Positions 18,173 to 26,867 of a stretch of DNA of 64,000 bases are shown here, one piece after another. The notes beneath the pieces are model-generated. The model did no database searches. It was not told the origin of the DNA and worked only from the letters and a program-made list of their open reading frames with translations. Source of the stretch: an uncultured Peptococcaceae bacterium (lineage in GTDB: Bacteria; Bacillota; Peptococcia; Peptococcales; Peptococcaceae); assembly GCA_947254645.1 (NCBI GenBank), contig CAMYDW010000002.1, forward strand, positions 92,907 through 156,906. Direction: 5' to 3'. Position 1 is the first letter of the stretch. Each line of letters begins with the position of its first letter. The translations under genes were made by a program, and so were the position numbers.

Positions 18173-18243
18173 AGCGGATGAAGAGAATCGAACTCTCGTA
18201 TGCAGCTTGGGAAGCTGCCGTTCTACCATTGAACTACATCCGC
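18173..18243 (-). tRNA. tRNA-Gly (anticodon CCC)
   Basis: On the minus strand a full cloverleaf is seen: acceptor GCGGATG with CATCCGC, D-arm with GGTAG, anticodon stem GCAGC/GCTGC around loop TTCCCAA, T-arm with GTTCGATTC. The anticodon CCC reads GGG. No CCA is encoded. A minus-strand terminator follows immediately, so it is a solitary tRNA gene. Confidence 0.95.
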
Positions 18244-18353
18244 AAAAGGTGTATCAAGCATCTATTATTTTAGCAAAGACGTGTAGGCCTGTCAAGAAAA
18301 AGGCGTGATATCATCATTGATAGGAACAATCAATAATAAAAAGTAGGTGAACA

Positions 18354-18890
18354 ATGCTGAAGCAAATGAATCAGGATAGAAGAAGGAATGTGTTATCTGT
18401 TATTATTGCTATTGCACTGGCATCAATCATTAGAAATTTTGTGATAGGCCTGTATCGTGTGCCATCAGGCTCAATGATTCCTACCTTAAATATCAATAAT
18501 TATTTGATGGGTTCTATTATAGCTTATAAAATTTCAGAGCCTGAAAGAGGGGACGTGGTTATTTTCAAATATCCCATCAGTGAAAGACCCCACCAGAAAA
18601 CAGTCCGTTATGTGAAGCGATTGGTGGGTATGCCAGGGGATAAAGTATGTATCAAAGATAATCAACTCTTGATTAACGATCAGGCATTGGAAGAACCTTA
18701 TATTGCTGAAAGTACCATGATGCCTGATTTTGGTCCCATTGTGGTGCCTGAGGGACAATATTTTATGATGGGGGATAATAGAAACCATTCTAATGACAGC
18801 CGATATTGGGGCTTTGTGGATAGGAAATACATCATTGCCAAAGGGATGCTTGTCTATTGGCCGTTTAATCAGTGTAGAGTTATTCATTAG
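18354..18890 (+). CDS. lepB: Type I signal peptidase
   Basis: 178 residues. N-terminal membrane anchor (about 14-34), catalytic Ser40 in PSGSMIPTL, Lys88 in RYVKRLVGMPGD, then GDNRNHSNDSRYWG (box E). This is the short Gram-positive SipS-like form, acting outside the membrane to cleave signal peptides of exported proteins. The start follows a weak AGTAGGTG site. It is the only gene between tRNA-Gly and the convergent lipoprotein gene. Confidence 0.95.
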   Translation: MLKQMNQDRRRNVLSVIIAIALASIIRNFVIGLYRVPSGSMIPTLNINNYLMGSIIAYKISEPERGDVVIFKYPISERPHQKTVRYVKRLVGMPGDKVCIKDNQLLINDQALEEPYIAESTMMPDFGPIVVPEGQYFMMGDNRNHSNDSRYWGFVDRKYIIAKGMLVYWPFNQCRVIH

Positions 18891-18892
18891 AT

Positions 18893-18930
18893 AAAAAAGC
18901 AGGCTAATCAAAAAATTAGCCTGCTTTTTT
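18893..18930. terminator. Bidirectional terminator
   Basis: A 16-bp perfect stem flanked by A6 and T6 between convergent genes. Confidence 0.92.
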
Positions 18931-18931
18931 A

Positions 18932-19639
18932 TTAGCTTGTTTGAGCAGTTGGGTCACGAGGGATGGTGATGGTGCCGACCTCGTTTGGTGCGGGGAAGTG
19001 TTCGTAGGTGTAGGTGGTGGCGATGTCGTCTGCTTGATCGGTGTTTTTGAAGGCGTTGAAGGTATCCATGGCATTGGCACTGCTGAGGATGATATTATTG
19101 AAGCGCCATTGGCCATCTATTTTCTTGAGGATGTAGCCTTCCTCTTGGCCATATTGGACGGTGTTTGGCTGATTTTTGTAGAGGACATCGGCGGTGCGTG
19201 TGATGACCACCTTGGCGATGTCGTCATGAATCAATACTTGATTGAATTGGACATTGAAATAGGAATGCTCCACATTTTTGCCGATGGGGCCTTTTTCTTT
19301 GAGGCTTTGTTGGAGCAGGGTGTTGAATCTATTGCAAATGGCTGGACCGTCACAATTTTTTTCGGGCCATTCTTTATAGTTGCCTGTATAGAGGGTGGTG
19401 AGCAGGTGCTTGTTCCATTGATAGACCAATGCTCTGATGGCTTCCTCCTCTTTTTCAGGGGCTTCCTTGCTTGGGGCCTCGCCGTCTAATAACACCTTGA
19501 TGCCTGTTGCTTCCTCGCTCATCTTCGTAGAGTCATTATTTTTGCTGCTATCTGTTGCAGGTGTTTTTTGTGTGCCACAGCCCGCTATTGCTAGCATGCA
19601 ACAGGTCAGTGTCAGTAGCACAAACAACTGTTTTTTCAT
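18932..19639 (-). CDS. Secreted lipoprotein of unknown function
   Basis: 235 residues from ATG 19639 (AGGAGG 6 bases upstream). Signal peptide and lipobox MLAIAGC with Cys23 predicted to be lipidated. The linker to about residue 55 is Thr/Ser/Lys rich. The mature part ends with a domain in which paired beta strands (VLIHDDIAKVVITRTADVLY) resemble NTF2-like or DUF4829-type extracellular modules, but I cannot name it. It sits head-on to lepB and downstream of gltA on the same strand, separated by the gltA terminator. Confidence 0.82.
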   Translation of the reverse strand: MKKQLFVLLTLTCCMLAIAGCGTQKTPATDSSKNNDSTKMSEEATGIKVLLDGEAPSKEAPEKEEEAIRALVYQWNKHLLTTLYTGNYKEWPEKNCDGPAICNRFNTLLQQSLKEKGPIGKNVEHSYFNVQFNQVLIHDDIAKVVITRTADVLYKNQPNTVQYGQEEGYILKKIDGQWRFNNIILSSANAMDTFNAFKNTDQADDIATTYTYEHFPAPNEVGTITIPRDPTAQTS

Positions 19640-19721
19640 AGAATCCTCCTTCAAAAAAGTTAGCGTATGTTTACTAAAATTGTAACAGTGTGCTGCCAAA
19701 AGAGCAAGGTGGTTTCTGTAT

Positions 19722-19755
19722 AAAAACGCCTCCATCCAAGGATGAAGGCGTTTTC
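19722..19755 (-). terminator. Terminator of gltA
   Basis: A 12-bp stem with one mismatch, followed on the minus strand by TTTTTAT. Confidence 0.8.
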
Positions 19756-19761
19756 TTTGTA

Positions 19762-21132
19762 TTAACGGTCGTTGAGAGGGATATAAGGGAGCTGTGGTGC
19801 CACGTTTTTATAAGCCGGACGAATGATTTTGTTTTGGGAATAAATTTCTTCTAAGCGATGGGCACACCAGCCACTGATACGACTCACCGCAAAAATTGGG
19901 GTATAAAGCTCTGGTGGCAAATCAAGCATATCATACACAAAGCCACTATAGAAGTCGACATTGGCACTGACGCCTTTGTAAATTTTACGACGCTTAGAAA
20001 TAATATCGCTAGCGAGGGCTTCGGTTTTTTCATATAGGGTGCATTCATCGGTACGGCCTTTGGAGTCAGAGAGCTTGCGGACAAATTCACGCAAGACGGT
20101 GGCACGTGGGTCGCTGATGGAATACACGGCATGCCCCATCCCATAAACCAAGCCACTGTTGTCAAAGGCTTTTTTATCGAGGAGATTATTGATATAGTAG
20201 GCGATTTCGTCATCGTCCTTCCAGTCTTTGACAGTGGCTTTCATGTCCTCAAACATTTTTCTGACCTTGATGTTTGCCCCGCCATGCTTTGGCCCTTTGA
20301 GGGAACAGAGGGCTGCTGCCACTGCAGAATAGGTGTCGGTGCCTGTGGAGCTGACCACGCGTGTGGTAAAGGTGGAGTTGTTCCCGCCGCCATGGTCGGC
20401 ATGTACCACAAAGCAGAGGTCGAGGGTACGTGCTTCTAGCTCGGTGTATTTTTTATCTGGGCGAATAAGATAAAGTAGGGTTTCTGCTTGGGAGAGATTG
20501 GTTGGCGGGTTGTGCAGGAACATGCTATTGCCATTGTGATAGTGATTGAAGGCTTGGTAGCTATAAGCCGCCAAGGATGGGAAGGAGGCAATGAGCTGTA
20601 AGGATTGGCGCATCAAGTTATCGAGGGCCATGTCATCGGCACGCTGGTCATAGGTATAGAGGGTGAGCACAGAGCGTGCAATGGCGTTCATCACATCGTT
20701 AGACGGCGATTCCATGATGATATCACGCACAAAGCCATCTGGCAGGAAGCGGTGCGCCGCCAATTCCTCTTCAAAAATAGCGAGATTTTTCTTGCTTGGC
20801 AAATCCCCTGTCAATAGGAGGTAGGTGGTTTCCTCGAAGCCATAACGATTGTTTTGCACAAAGTCACTGACCAAGTCCTCCATGTTGTAGCCACGATAAA
20901 AAAGCTTACCAGGGCAAGGCACTGATTTGCCGTCTACCTCTTCGTAAGCGTAGACATCGGCAATATTGGTAAGCCCTGCCAATACCCCACGCCCATTGAT
21001 ATCACGAAGTCCGCGTTTGACGTCATAGGTGCTGTAGAGTTCAGGGTCGATATATGAATTTTCTTCAAGTCGTTTGGTGAGTGCATCAATACCAGGAGAG
21101 ATGTTGGTATAATCTTGCCTGTTCATTTTCAT
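19762..21132 (-). CDS. gltA: Citrate synthase
   Basis: 456 residues, close to the length of the long citrate synthases of anaerobic Firmicutes. Visible catalytic regions: VVHADHGGGNNSTFTTR (His), LVYGMGHAVYSISDPRA (His) and VDFYSGFVYDML (Asp-containing). It condenses acetyl-CoA with oxaloacetate to citrate. Isocitrate-forming partner genes are not nearby, so it is probably for glutamate synthesis, complementing gdhA. The start ATG 21132 or ATG 21126 is uncertain; AAGGATG lies upstream. Confidence 0.93.
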   Translation of the reverse strand: MKMNRQDYTNISPGIDALTKRLEENSYIDPELYSTYDVKRGLRDINGRGVLAGLTNIADVYAYEEVDGKSVPCPGKLFYRGYNMEDLVSDFVQNNRYGFEETTYLLLTGDLPSKKNLAIFEEELAAHRFLPDGFVRDIIMESPSNDVMNAIARSVLTLYTYDQRADDMALDNLMRQSLQLIASFPSLAAYSYQAFNHYHNGNSMFLHNPPTNLSQAETLLYLIRPDKKYTELEARTLDLCFVVHADHGGGNNSTFTTRVVSSTGTDTYSAVAAALCSLKGPKHGGANIKVRKMFEDMKATVKDWKDDDEIAYYINNLLDKKAFDNSGLVYGMGHAVYSISDPRATVLREFVRKLSDSKGRTDECTLYEKTEALASDIISKRRKIYKGVSANVDFYSGFVYDMLDLPPELYTPIFAVSRISGWCAHRLEEIYSQNKIIRPAYKNVAPQLPYIPLNDR

Positions 21133-21358
21133 TTAAGCAACACATCCTTTACAATCGTTTAATTCTACTCAATATTCAGAAAAATGCTTGATAGTTTATT
21201 ATAGCATACTAATACAACGCTTTACTAGAGTAAATAAATAATGCAAATGGGCCTTTGGTTGATTTCCCGATTGACCGAGTATAGCTAATCGGTTAAAATG
21301 AATATAATGCAAAAAATATGCGCTTGCTGGAGGTGACATCGGCTTCGTCCGAGAAAAA

Positions 21359-22630
21359 TTGGAGAAAATTATTGTAACCGGTGGTCGAAAACTGAATGGT
21401 GAGGTGCGCATCAGTGGGGCGAAAAATGCTGTCCTACCAATTATTGTGGCAACGCTGTTATCTGAGGGGGAATGTATTTTACATGATGTTCCTCGTTTAG
21501 CCGATGTACATATTATCAATGATGTGTTGACCTCTCTTGGAGCTAAAATTTCTTTTACAGAAAATACAATGAAAAGCAATGGGACTTCTGTGAATAAGGT
21601 CGAAGCGCCTGTTGAATATATAAAGAAAATGCGTGCTTCGGTGCTGATTATGGGGCCGCTTTTGGCACGTTTTGGGAGAGCAGTATTAAGCTTGCCTGGT
21701 GGATGTGCCATTGGTGCACGTCCTATTGACTTGCACCTAAAGGGGCTTGAAGTCCTCGGTGCGACCATCCAAATCCGTGATGATGAGGTCATTGCGGAAG
21801 TGCCGAATGGTCGTCTAAAGGGAGATAAGATTTTTCTGCGTGTGCCATCTGTAGGGGCCACCGAAAACCTGATGATGGCCGCAAGCATGGCAGAAGGAAC
21901 AACCATTATTGAAAATGCGGCAGAGGAGCCAGAAATTGTAGATTTGGCGAATTTCCTCAATGCCATGGGCGCTGATGTGCGTGGCGCTGGCACCAATGTG
22001 ATTCGTATTAATGGGGTAGACCGTCTTGGAGGGGCGGAACACACCATTATTCCAGACCGTATTGAAGCAGGCAGTTATTTGTTGGCTGGGGCAATCACTG
22101 GGAGCACCGTGCGTGTGACCAACTGTATTGCAGACCATCTCTATCCAGTATTAGAGAAGATTCGTGAAAGTGGTGCAAGCATCGACATTGATGAAATCAA
22201 CAACACCATCACGGTGCATGGCAGCGAACAGATTACCCCTGTTGATATTAAAACCATGCCTTATCCAGGCTTCCCAACAGATATGCAAAGCCAATTCATG
22301 GCCTATATGACCTTGGCAGATGGCACCAGTCAATTCACTGAAACCATCTTTGAAAACCGTTTCATGCACGTGGATGAATTGCGTCATCTTGGGGCCAATA
22401 TTCAATGTGATGCCCGCAATGCTTTTGTGGTAGGGGTGCCAAAATTATTTGGTGCGGAAGTGCGTGCCACCGATTTGCGTGCAGGTGCAGCCCTGATTAT
22501 TGCAGGCTTGGCCGCAGAAGGCGAAACCACGATTTCCAATCTCCATCATCTCGATCGAGGCTATGAAAATCTGATTGGCAAGTTCCAATGCCTCGGGGCA
22601 GACATTAGACGTATCAATGATGAAGAGTAA
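21359..22630 (+). CDS. murA: UDP-N-acetylglucosamine 1-carboxyvinyltransferase
   Basis: 423 residues. N-terminal ITGG-like start, SGAKNAVLPII, and the active-site Cys116 in PGGCAIGARPIDLH, so the enzyme should be fosfomycin-sensitive in principle. It transfers enolpyruvate from PEP to UDP-GlcNAc, the first committed step in peptidoglycan synthesis. The best start by homology is TTG 21359, but the strong GGAGGTGA (21329-21336) is 22 bases upstream, unusually far. Terminator directly after. Confidence 0.95.
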   Translation: MEKIIVTGGRKLNGEVRISGAKNAVLPIIVATLLSEGECILHDVPRLADVHIINDVLTSLGAKISFTENTMKSNGTSVNKVEAPVEYIKKMRASVLIMGPLLARFGRAVLSLPGGCAIGARPIDLHLKGLEVLGATIQIRDDEVIAEVPNGRLKGDKIFLRVPSVGATENLMMAASMAEGTTIIENAAEEPEIVDLANFLNAMGADVRGAGTNVIRINGVDRLGGAEHTIIPDRIEAGSYLLAGAITGSTVRVTNCIADHLYPVLEKIRESGASIDIDEINNTITVHGSEQITPVDIKTMPYPGFPTDMQSQFMAYMTLADGTSQFTETIFENRFMHVDELRHLGANIQCDARNAFVVGVPKLFGAEVRATDLRAGAALIIAGLAAEGETTISNLHHLDRGYENLIGKFQCLGADIRRINDEE

Positions 22631-22635
22631 TGATA

Positions 22636-22667
22636 AAATCTGCTGAAGCCTTTCAGCAGATTTTTTT
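22636..22667 (+). terminator. Terminator of murA
   Basis: A 12-bp perfect stem with a 4-base loop, then T7. Confidence 0.93.
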
Positions 22668-22739
22668 GCGTTTTATGTTAGCAGTTTGGCTTTTAACGTT
22701 ATATGATAGAGTAAGAAAACAATAAAGGAGAGGGCAACC

Positions 22740-23435
22740 ATGTTTGAATATCAAAAAGAGGACAATGCAGTCAGTTACTATTTTTTTCAAGCCCTAGAGG
22801 GTGTCGCAAGCTTGGTCTGGTCAAAAGACGCCCATACGGTGATGACACAGCTTCAACAAGCTTTTTATCAAGGGGTCCCAATCAGCGGTCTTTACACGTT
22901 GCCTGAAGAAGTGAACACCTTAGAAAAAGCCTATGCTGCAAGCACAGAGACACGCACCAATTTTGAAGCCCATCTTCAAGAAAGCGCCCAGCTATCATCG
23001 GCAACAAAGGACGAGGCCCTCAAAGCACTCCTTGCATCTCTCACCAATCCAAGTGCTATTCGAGGCGTGACCGCCATGTGCTATCGCAATAAGCGTGTCA
23101 GTGATGCGGTATTTGACTTTTCAGAGGCGGCGGCAGAGGACGCTGAGCTGTTTGGCTGTATTGTGGACGATAGCCACGGCACCGTCCAAATGGCAGGATT
23201 TCTTTGGCAAGGCGTGGATAGCGTAGAGGCCTTTGTTGGAGAAAGCCTCGTCGATGTTTGGCAGGCGTGGGAAGAAAAGGAAGCACAGGGCATGGCACTG
23301 ACCCCAGTGACCACCAAGCTCTATGGTATTTTTGAAGACGAAACAGCAGAAACACGTGCTAGCCTTTTTGAGAAGTTCCTCAGAGGGATTTATAACGATG
23401 CCTTTTTAGAAGATTTCAAAGCCCTTCTAGCATAA
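22740..23435 (+). CDS. Uncharacterised cytosolic protein
   Basis: 231 residues, acidic, mostly helical by composition, no signal sequence or known motif. I do not recognise the family. AAGGAGAGG is 7 bases before the ATG, and a hairpin terminator follows at 23436-23463, so it is monocistronic. Its neighbours (murA, transglutaminase-like protein) deal with the cell envelope but that does not establish a function. Confidence 0.78.
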   Translation: MFEYQKEDNAVSYYFFQALEGVASLVWSKDAHTVMTQLQQAFYQGVPISGLYTLPEEVNTLEKAYAASTETRTNFEAHLQESAQLSSATKDEALKALLASLTNPSAIRGVTAMCYRNKRVSDAVFDFSEAAAEDAELFGCIVDDSHGTVQMAGFLWQGVDSVEAFVGESLVDVWQAWEEKEAQGMALTPVTTKLYGIFEDETAETRASLFEKFLRGIYNDAFLEDFKALLA

Positions 23436-23463
23436 AGAGGAGACCTCCTAGGGGTCTCTTTTT
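23436..23463 (+). terminator. Terminator after the 231-residue protein
   Basis: Stem GAGACC/GGTCTC extended by weak pairs, then five T. Confidence 0.7.
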
Positions 23464-23707
23464 GTATACGCTGGCATAATCATATAAGAAGATGTTTAAA
23501 TACTCAAAAATGGGGTATATATATTAAAATCAGAATTTTTTTCTTTTTTATAAGAATATTATAAAACAATGCGAAATCACCACATTTTTCTTCCCAAATG
23601 ATGAAAATTATACTATACTCTATCATAATCATTATATTATTTTATACATAAAGATTTAACAGAGTAAGGAATGAATAGTCTCTAAAGGAATACGAGGAGG
23701 TGTTCGT

Positions 23708-24961
23708 ATGTACAGGCGATTTGTTCAGAAAAGCATTGTTTTTGTATTGATGGTCCTGCTTTTGAGTGTGGGTGGATTGTTTGCCCTCCCAAAAGAGGCG
23801 GTACAGGCGTCGGATATTAAGCTGATTATTAATGGACAGCTCATGGATACCCAGCAAGTGGCGCTGATTTCCGATCGGACCTTTGTGCCTCTAAGAATGA
23901 TTGGCGAGCATTTAGGCCTCGAAGTGAAATGGGAAGCGCAAACACGCACCGTAGAAATGAATGGCAGTGATTTAAAATTAACCTTTGCCATTGACAATAC
24001 CTCCTATAGCGCAAATGGACAAACAAAAACCTTGGATGTGCCACCAACCATTATTGATGGCAGCACCCTCGTGCCTTTACGTGTTGTGGGCGAATACCTT
24101 GGTCAAGTGGAATGGCATCCAGAAACCCGTACCGTGGTGGTCAATAGCTTTAAAGAGCGACCACCGGGGAGCAGCGCAAGTCCAAAAAAACCAATCCAAT
24201 TACCCGTGTCGGCAACGATTGTCGAAAGCACTGATGCCAATGAGGTGGCTCAACGCATCATCAGCGGTGTCTTTTACAATTATCTCACTGGCGGGGTGAC
24301 CAAGCACACCTTTACCATCACCGATGCCAGTATGAACGATGTGGTGAATATCTTAAAAAATGATTTCCCAACCAGCCAATTCCTAGAGGTGACCCCCTTG
24401 TTTTCCCTGCAAGGCAATGTGTTGATTATTGATTTGGCAGGGAGCAATGAAACCGTTCGTCAAAACTTTCAGGAAGCCTATGGCACCTTGAGCCACACCG
24501 CCTATGAAATCAACAAACAAACCACCGACCCCGTGAAGCGGCGTCAATTGGCCACAGACTATTTGTGTCAGCATTGGCAGTATCAATATGGTGCAAGCAA
24601 AAGCGATTTGTCCCAGTATAGCTTGTATTCTGCTGTGATTTCAGGACACAGTGTTTGTGCAGGGATTGAAAGCTATGCCAGCCTGCTCTTTAATAAGCTG
24701 GGCATTCCAGCCTACCGTGTGAACTATTATCAAACAGAAATTCCTTTGGTGGGCCATACAGTGACCTGCTATTTGGAAAATGGTCATTGGTACTATGTCA
24801 ATTTCACCATGCTAGATGACCGTTATGATAGAGGACTAGGGTCTGATTACTTAAGCAACTACTGGCGACAATATGACCACATTGGCTCTTATCGCCTATA
24901 CAGTGACTCTCCTGATGCGAACTTGGTCACAAGCTTTATCAGTCGGTTGCAAAAAGGCTGA
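23708..24961 (+). CDS. Secreted protein with copper-amine-oxidase-type stalk domain and transglutaminase-like domain
   Basis: 417 residues. Signal peptide about 1-35 (hydrophobic run, cleavage near VQA-SDI). Residues about 37-150 contain two related motifs, DRTFVPLRMIGEHLG and GSTLVPLRVVGEYLG, the mark of the copper amine oxidase N-terminal (stalk) domain. The C-terminal half has a transglutaminase-like triad pattern: Cys in GHSVCAGIESYA, His in VGHTVTCYLENGHWYY, Asp in FTMLDDRYD. Such proteins act at the cell surface, often as peptidases or cross-linking enzymes of cell-wall proteins. AGGAGG is 7 bases upstream. The substrate is unknown. Confidence 0.87.
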   Translation: MYRRFVQKSIVFVLMVLLLSVGGLFALPKEAVQASDIKLIINGQLMDTQQVALISDRTFVPLRMIGEHLGLEVKWEAQTRTVEMNGSDLKLTFAIDNTSYSANGQTKTLDVPPTIIDGSTLVPLRVVGEYLGQVEWHPETRTVVVNSFKERPPGSSASPKKPIQLPVSATIVESTDANEVAQRIISGVFYNYLTGGVTKHTFTITDASMNDVVNILKNDFPTSQFLEVTPLFSLQGNVLIIDLAGSNETVRQNFQEAYGTLSHTAYEINKQTTDPVKRRQLATDYLCQHWQYQYGASKSDLSQYSLYSAVISGHSVCAGIESYASLLFNKLGIPAYRVNYYQTEIPLVGHTVTCYLENGHWYYVNFTMLDDRYDRGLGSDYLSNYWRQYDHIGSYRLYSDSPDANLVTSFISRLQKG

Positions 24962-25002
24962 TTGTTGTAAAACCTTCCAAAAAGGATAGATATTTAGAAA
25001 AA

Positions 25003-25112
25003 TAAATGATATAATAGCCATGCTTAGAGGGTTGGACTATCCATCACTCGACAGTAGGGGGCGGAATGCCATTGCACTGCTATTCAGAGTGGTGTCATGG
25101 CATTCTTTTTGA
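25003..25112 (+). ncRNA. Probable stand-alone small RNA with own promoter and terminator
   Basis: TATAAT at about 25011-25016 is followed by about 90 bases with no coding frame and a terminator hairpin: GAATGCCAT pairs with ATGGCATTC around 25065-25106, then T5. An inner TTGGACTATCCA forms a second small hairpin near 25032. The next gene lies on the opposite strand, so this is not the leader of a gene. It does not show the conserved core of SRP RNA, 6S RNA, tmRNA or RNase P. No clear -35 box was found. Confidence 0.45.
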
Positions 25113-25114
25113 GG

Positions 25115-25152
25115 AAGAAAAAGCCGATGTCTATAGACATCGGCTTTTTCTT
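25115..25152. repeat. Perfect 17-bp inverted repeat with A/T tails
   Basis: A hairpin with core GCCGATGTC/GACATCGGC, flanked by A5 and T5. It could act as a second terminator for the small RNA or for the minus-strand pair downstream. Confidence 0.7.
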
Positions 25153-25185
25153 TATGGTTTTTTTGGTACATGTGGAAAGCCAATC

Positions 25186-25217
25186 AAAAAAACGATGTCG
25201 ATTGACATCGTTTTTTT
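25186..25217 (-). terminator. Terminator of the xre gene pair
   Basis: A 14-bp perfect stem, A7 on one side and T7 on the other. Its core CGATGTC/GACATCG repeats that of the hairpin at 25115-25152. Confidence 0.85.
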
Positions 25218-25220
25218 CGA

Positions 25221-25421
25221 CTATTCATCTGAAAACTGAAACAGGGTTTCCACATTGACACCAAAGACCTTGGCAATATCCATTGCCAATTTAAGAGAAG
25301 GATTGTACTTCCCTTTTTCCAGATGGACAATGGTTTCTCGGCGCACCCCTACCTTTTCGGCAAGGGCTGTCTGGCTGAGGCCTTGGGCTTCACGGTAGGT
25401 TTTAAGTTGTGTGATTAGCAA
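25221..25421 (-). CDS. Small Xre-family DNA-binding protein
   Basis: 66 residues, wholly an HTH of the Cro/C1 type (LSQTALAEKVGVRRETIVHLEKG), with no extra domain. The start is TTG 25421, with GAGGTGG 6 bases upstream, and overlaps the end of the membrane protein gene. The Xre-membrane protein pairing is widespread in Firmicutes; such regulators probably control their own operon and may answer to the membrane partner. This is inference. Confidence 0.85.
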   Translation of the reverse strand: MLITQLKTYREAQGLSQTALAEKVGVRRETIVHLEKGKYNPSLKLAMDIAKVFGVNVETLFQFSDE

Positions 25422-25840
25422 GCAGAACCACCTCGTTCAAAGTAAATAAAAAGCAATGTGCGCAAGACAGACAGAAAAACAAGAAAGCCCATAATCCCCC
25501 AGCCAATGGTTGTCATCATGGTGGCACTGAGGCCGATGTGGCCAGTGATGGCACACACCCATGCCAAACCAATCAAAAACAGAACAGAAAGTCGTAGGCA
25601 AATGGCATCACAGCGTGAGAGGTGTTGCATGGCCATTTCGTCATAGGATTCTTGCTTGTAGCGTTTGGCACGGTAAGCAACCATCATGAAATAGACAAGG
25701 AGCACGATGCCAATGCCATTTTGAATCGTGGTATAATAGGGCTGCCAATCGGTGCGTGCCCACATCCAAAAATAGCTGGTGAGCATGAGTGCGAAAATAA
25801 TTTTATGAGCAACGAGCTCTGTTAAGGTTACTTTTTTCAT
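25415..25840 (-). CDS. Four-helix membrane protein paired with Xre regulator
   Basis: 141 residues with about four hydrophobic helices (about 10-27, 38-56, 80-98, 108-132). Similar two-gene units in Firmicutes carry a DUF2178-like or related integral membrane protein; I cannot assign the family surely. GGAGGAC is 8 bases before the ATG. The downstream xre start overlaps its last 7 bases, so the two are coupled. Confidence 0.78.
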   Translation of the reverse strand: MKKVTLTELVAHKIIFALMLTSYFWMWARTDWQPYYTTIQNGIGIVLLVYFMMVAYRAKRYKQESYDEMAMQHLSRCDAICLRLSVLFLIGLAWVCAITGHIGLSATMMTTIGWGIMGFLVFLSVLRTLLFIYFERGGSAC

Positions 25841-25950
25841 CCTTTTGTCCTCCGATGTTATAAATAGTTCACTAATGTGATTTATTTATAACATGAAGCC
25901 AATGGGTTGTCAATAGAAAAATGTGAAATATTTATAACAAGTGTGGGCAT

Positions 25951-25982
25951 AAAAAAACCAGCATGTGCGAGAGCATACTGGT
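25951..25982 (-). terminator. Terminator of the Dabb gene
   Basis: An 8-bp stem (one G-U) followed by T7 on the minus strand. Confidence 0.7.
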
Positions 25983-25996
25983 GTGCGTGCCGCTTC

Positions 25997-26284
25997 TTAT
26001 GCATGATCAAAGCTGACCTGTGCTTCAATAATATCGGAATACTTTTCTTGGAGTTCTTGATGTTCGGCACTGTCAAGATAGACCATCAGCTCTTCAAGAT
26101 TTCTGATTTCTACAGAAATCATTAAGTCCATATTGTTTTCACGAGAGACGATGTTTCTATAGACTTGAGGATTTATGAAGCCTTCTTGGTTTTTCTCAAG
26201 TTGTTCATATTTTTCAGCAAAGGTATTGATGACCTCTTCGTTGAGTGTATTTTCTTTAAACTTGAATAAGGTATAGTGGACCAT
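25997..26284 (-). CDS. Dabb-family (stress responsive alpha/beta barrel) protein
   Basis: 95 residues, a single dimeric alpha/beta ferredoxin-like Dabb domain: it begins MVHYTLFKFKE, has the central VEIRNLEELMVYLDSAEHQE and ends near VSFDHA. Stand-alone Dabb proteins have mostly unknown roles; some act on small aromatic molecules. AGGAGG lies 9 bases upstream. Monocistronic. Confidence 0.85.
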   Translation of the reverse strand: MVHYTLFKFKENTLNEEVINTFAEKYEQLEKNQEGFINPQVYRNIVSRENNMDLMISVEIRNLEELMVYLDSAEHQELQEKYSDIIEAQVSFDHA

Positions 26285-26444
26285 TAAGCCTATTCCTCCT
26301 TTACCGACCTATTATAACACAATCAGATATTTTAATGCAAATTTGTTCATTTGCAACACAATGTTGACAGGGTTTATACAAGTTTGTAGAATGATATTAT
26401 AATGAATTCAGATGAATTTTGAGACAGGTAGAGGAGTGTATGTG

Positions 26445-26831
26445 ATGTATCAATTTATTTATGGCAATTTTTCTGATACTGCTTTTGGGCTTCATGGTGT
26501 AGAAGACTGCCTGAACCGTGGTTTGACCACCAATGATTTTACTGTATATGTGACACAAGCGGCTTTTGATGCTTTTTCTGCAACACAAGCCCCAATGATT
26601 GAAAAAGAAACTGAAGAAGGGGTTCAACAAGTCCCATCTCCAGATTTTGACCCAAGTCAACATTTATTCTGGAACAAAATCCAAAAAATCGCAAATGTGG
26701 TTATTTGGGATGTTGAAAAGGGTGTCGCAAGCAATGAAGAATTAAACAATGTGCTCAAAGGTGCACGCAGATATTTTGAAATGGGTAAAATGGTCATCAT
26801 CGTCAACCAACCTATTCAACAACTCGCATAA
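26445..26831 (+). CDS. Uncharacterised small cytosolic protein
   Basis: 128 residues from ATG 26445; AGAGGAG lies 8 bases upstream, while a further upstream ATG has no site. No motif recognised. The pattern ANVVIWDVEKG then MGKMVIIVN suggests an alpha/beta fold. A strong terminator follows, so it is a single-gene unit. Confidence 0.72.
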   Translation: MYQFIYGNFSDTAFGLHGVEDCLNRGLTTNDFTVYVTQAAFDAFSATQAPMIEKETEEGVQQVPSPDFDPSQHLFWNKIQKIANVVIWDVEKGVASNEELNNVLKGARRYFEMGKMVIIVNQPIQQLA

Positions 26832-26835
26832 TGAG

Positions 26836-26867
26836 AAACACCTCTCTTTTTTGAGAGGTGTTTTTTT
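26836..26867 (+). terminator. Terminator after the 128-residue protein
   Basis: An 11-bp perfect stem with T7 after it. Confidence 0.92.

Noticed and set aside
18941..19489. 182-residue Gly/Val/Asp-rich frame opposite the lipoprotein gene
   Set aside because: Antisense of the lipoprotein; the lipobox and RBS on the other strand are convincing.
21199..22047. 282-residue frame on the minus strand opposite murA
   Set aside because: Antisense of murA; low-complexity Ser/Thr/Arg composition and no RBS.
25003..25112. SRP RNA, 6S RNA or a known riboswitch
   Set aside because: The conserved cores of these RNAs are missing and no gene follows on the same strand.
25221..25840. Toxin-antitoxin module made of the Xre protein and the membrane protein
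   Set aside because: The pair is typical of self-regulated Xre/membrane units and lacks a toxin-like fold; no evidence beyond overlap.
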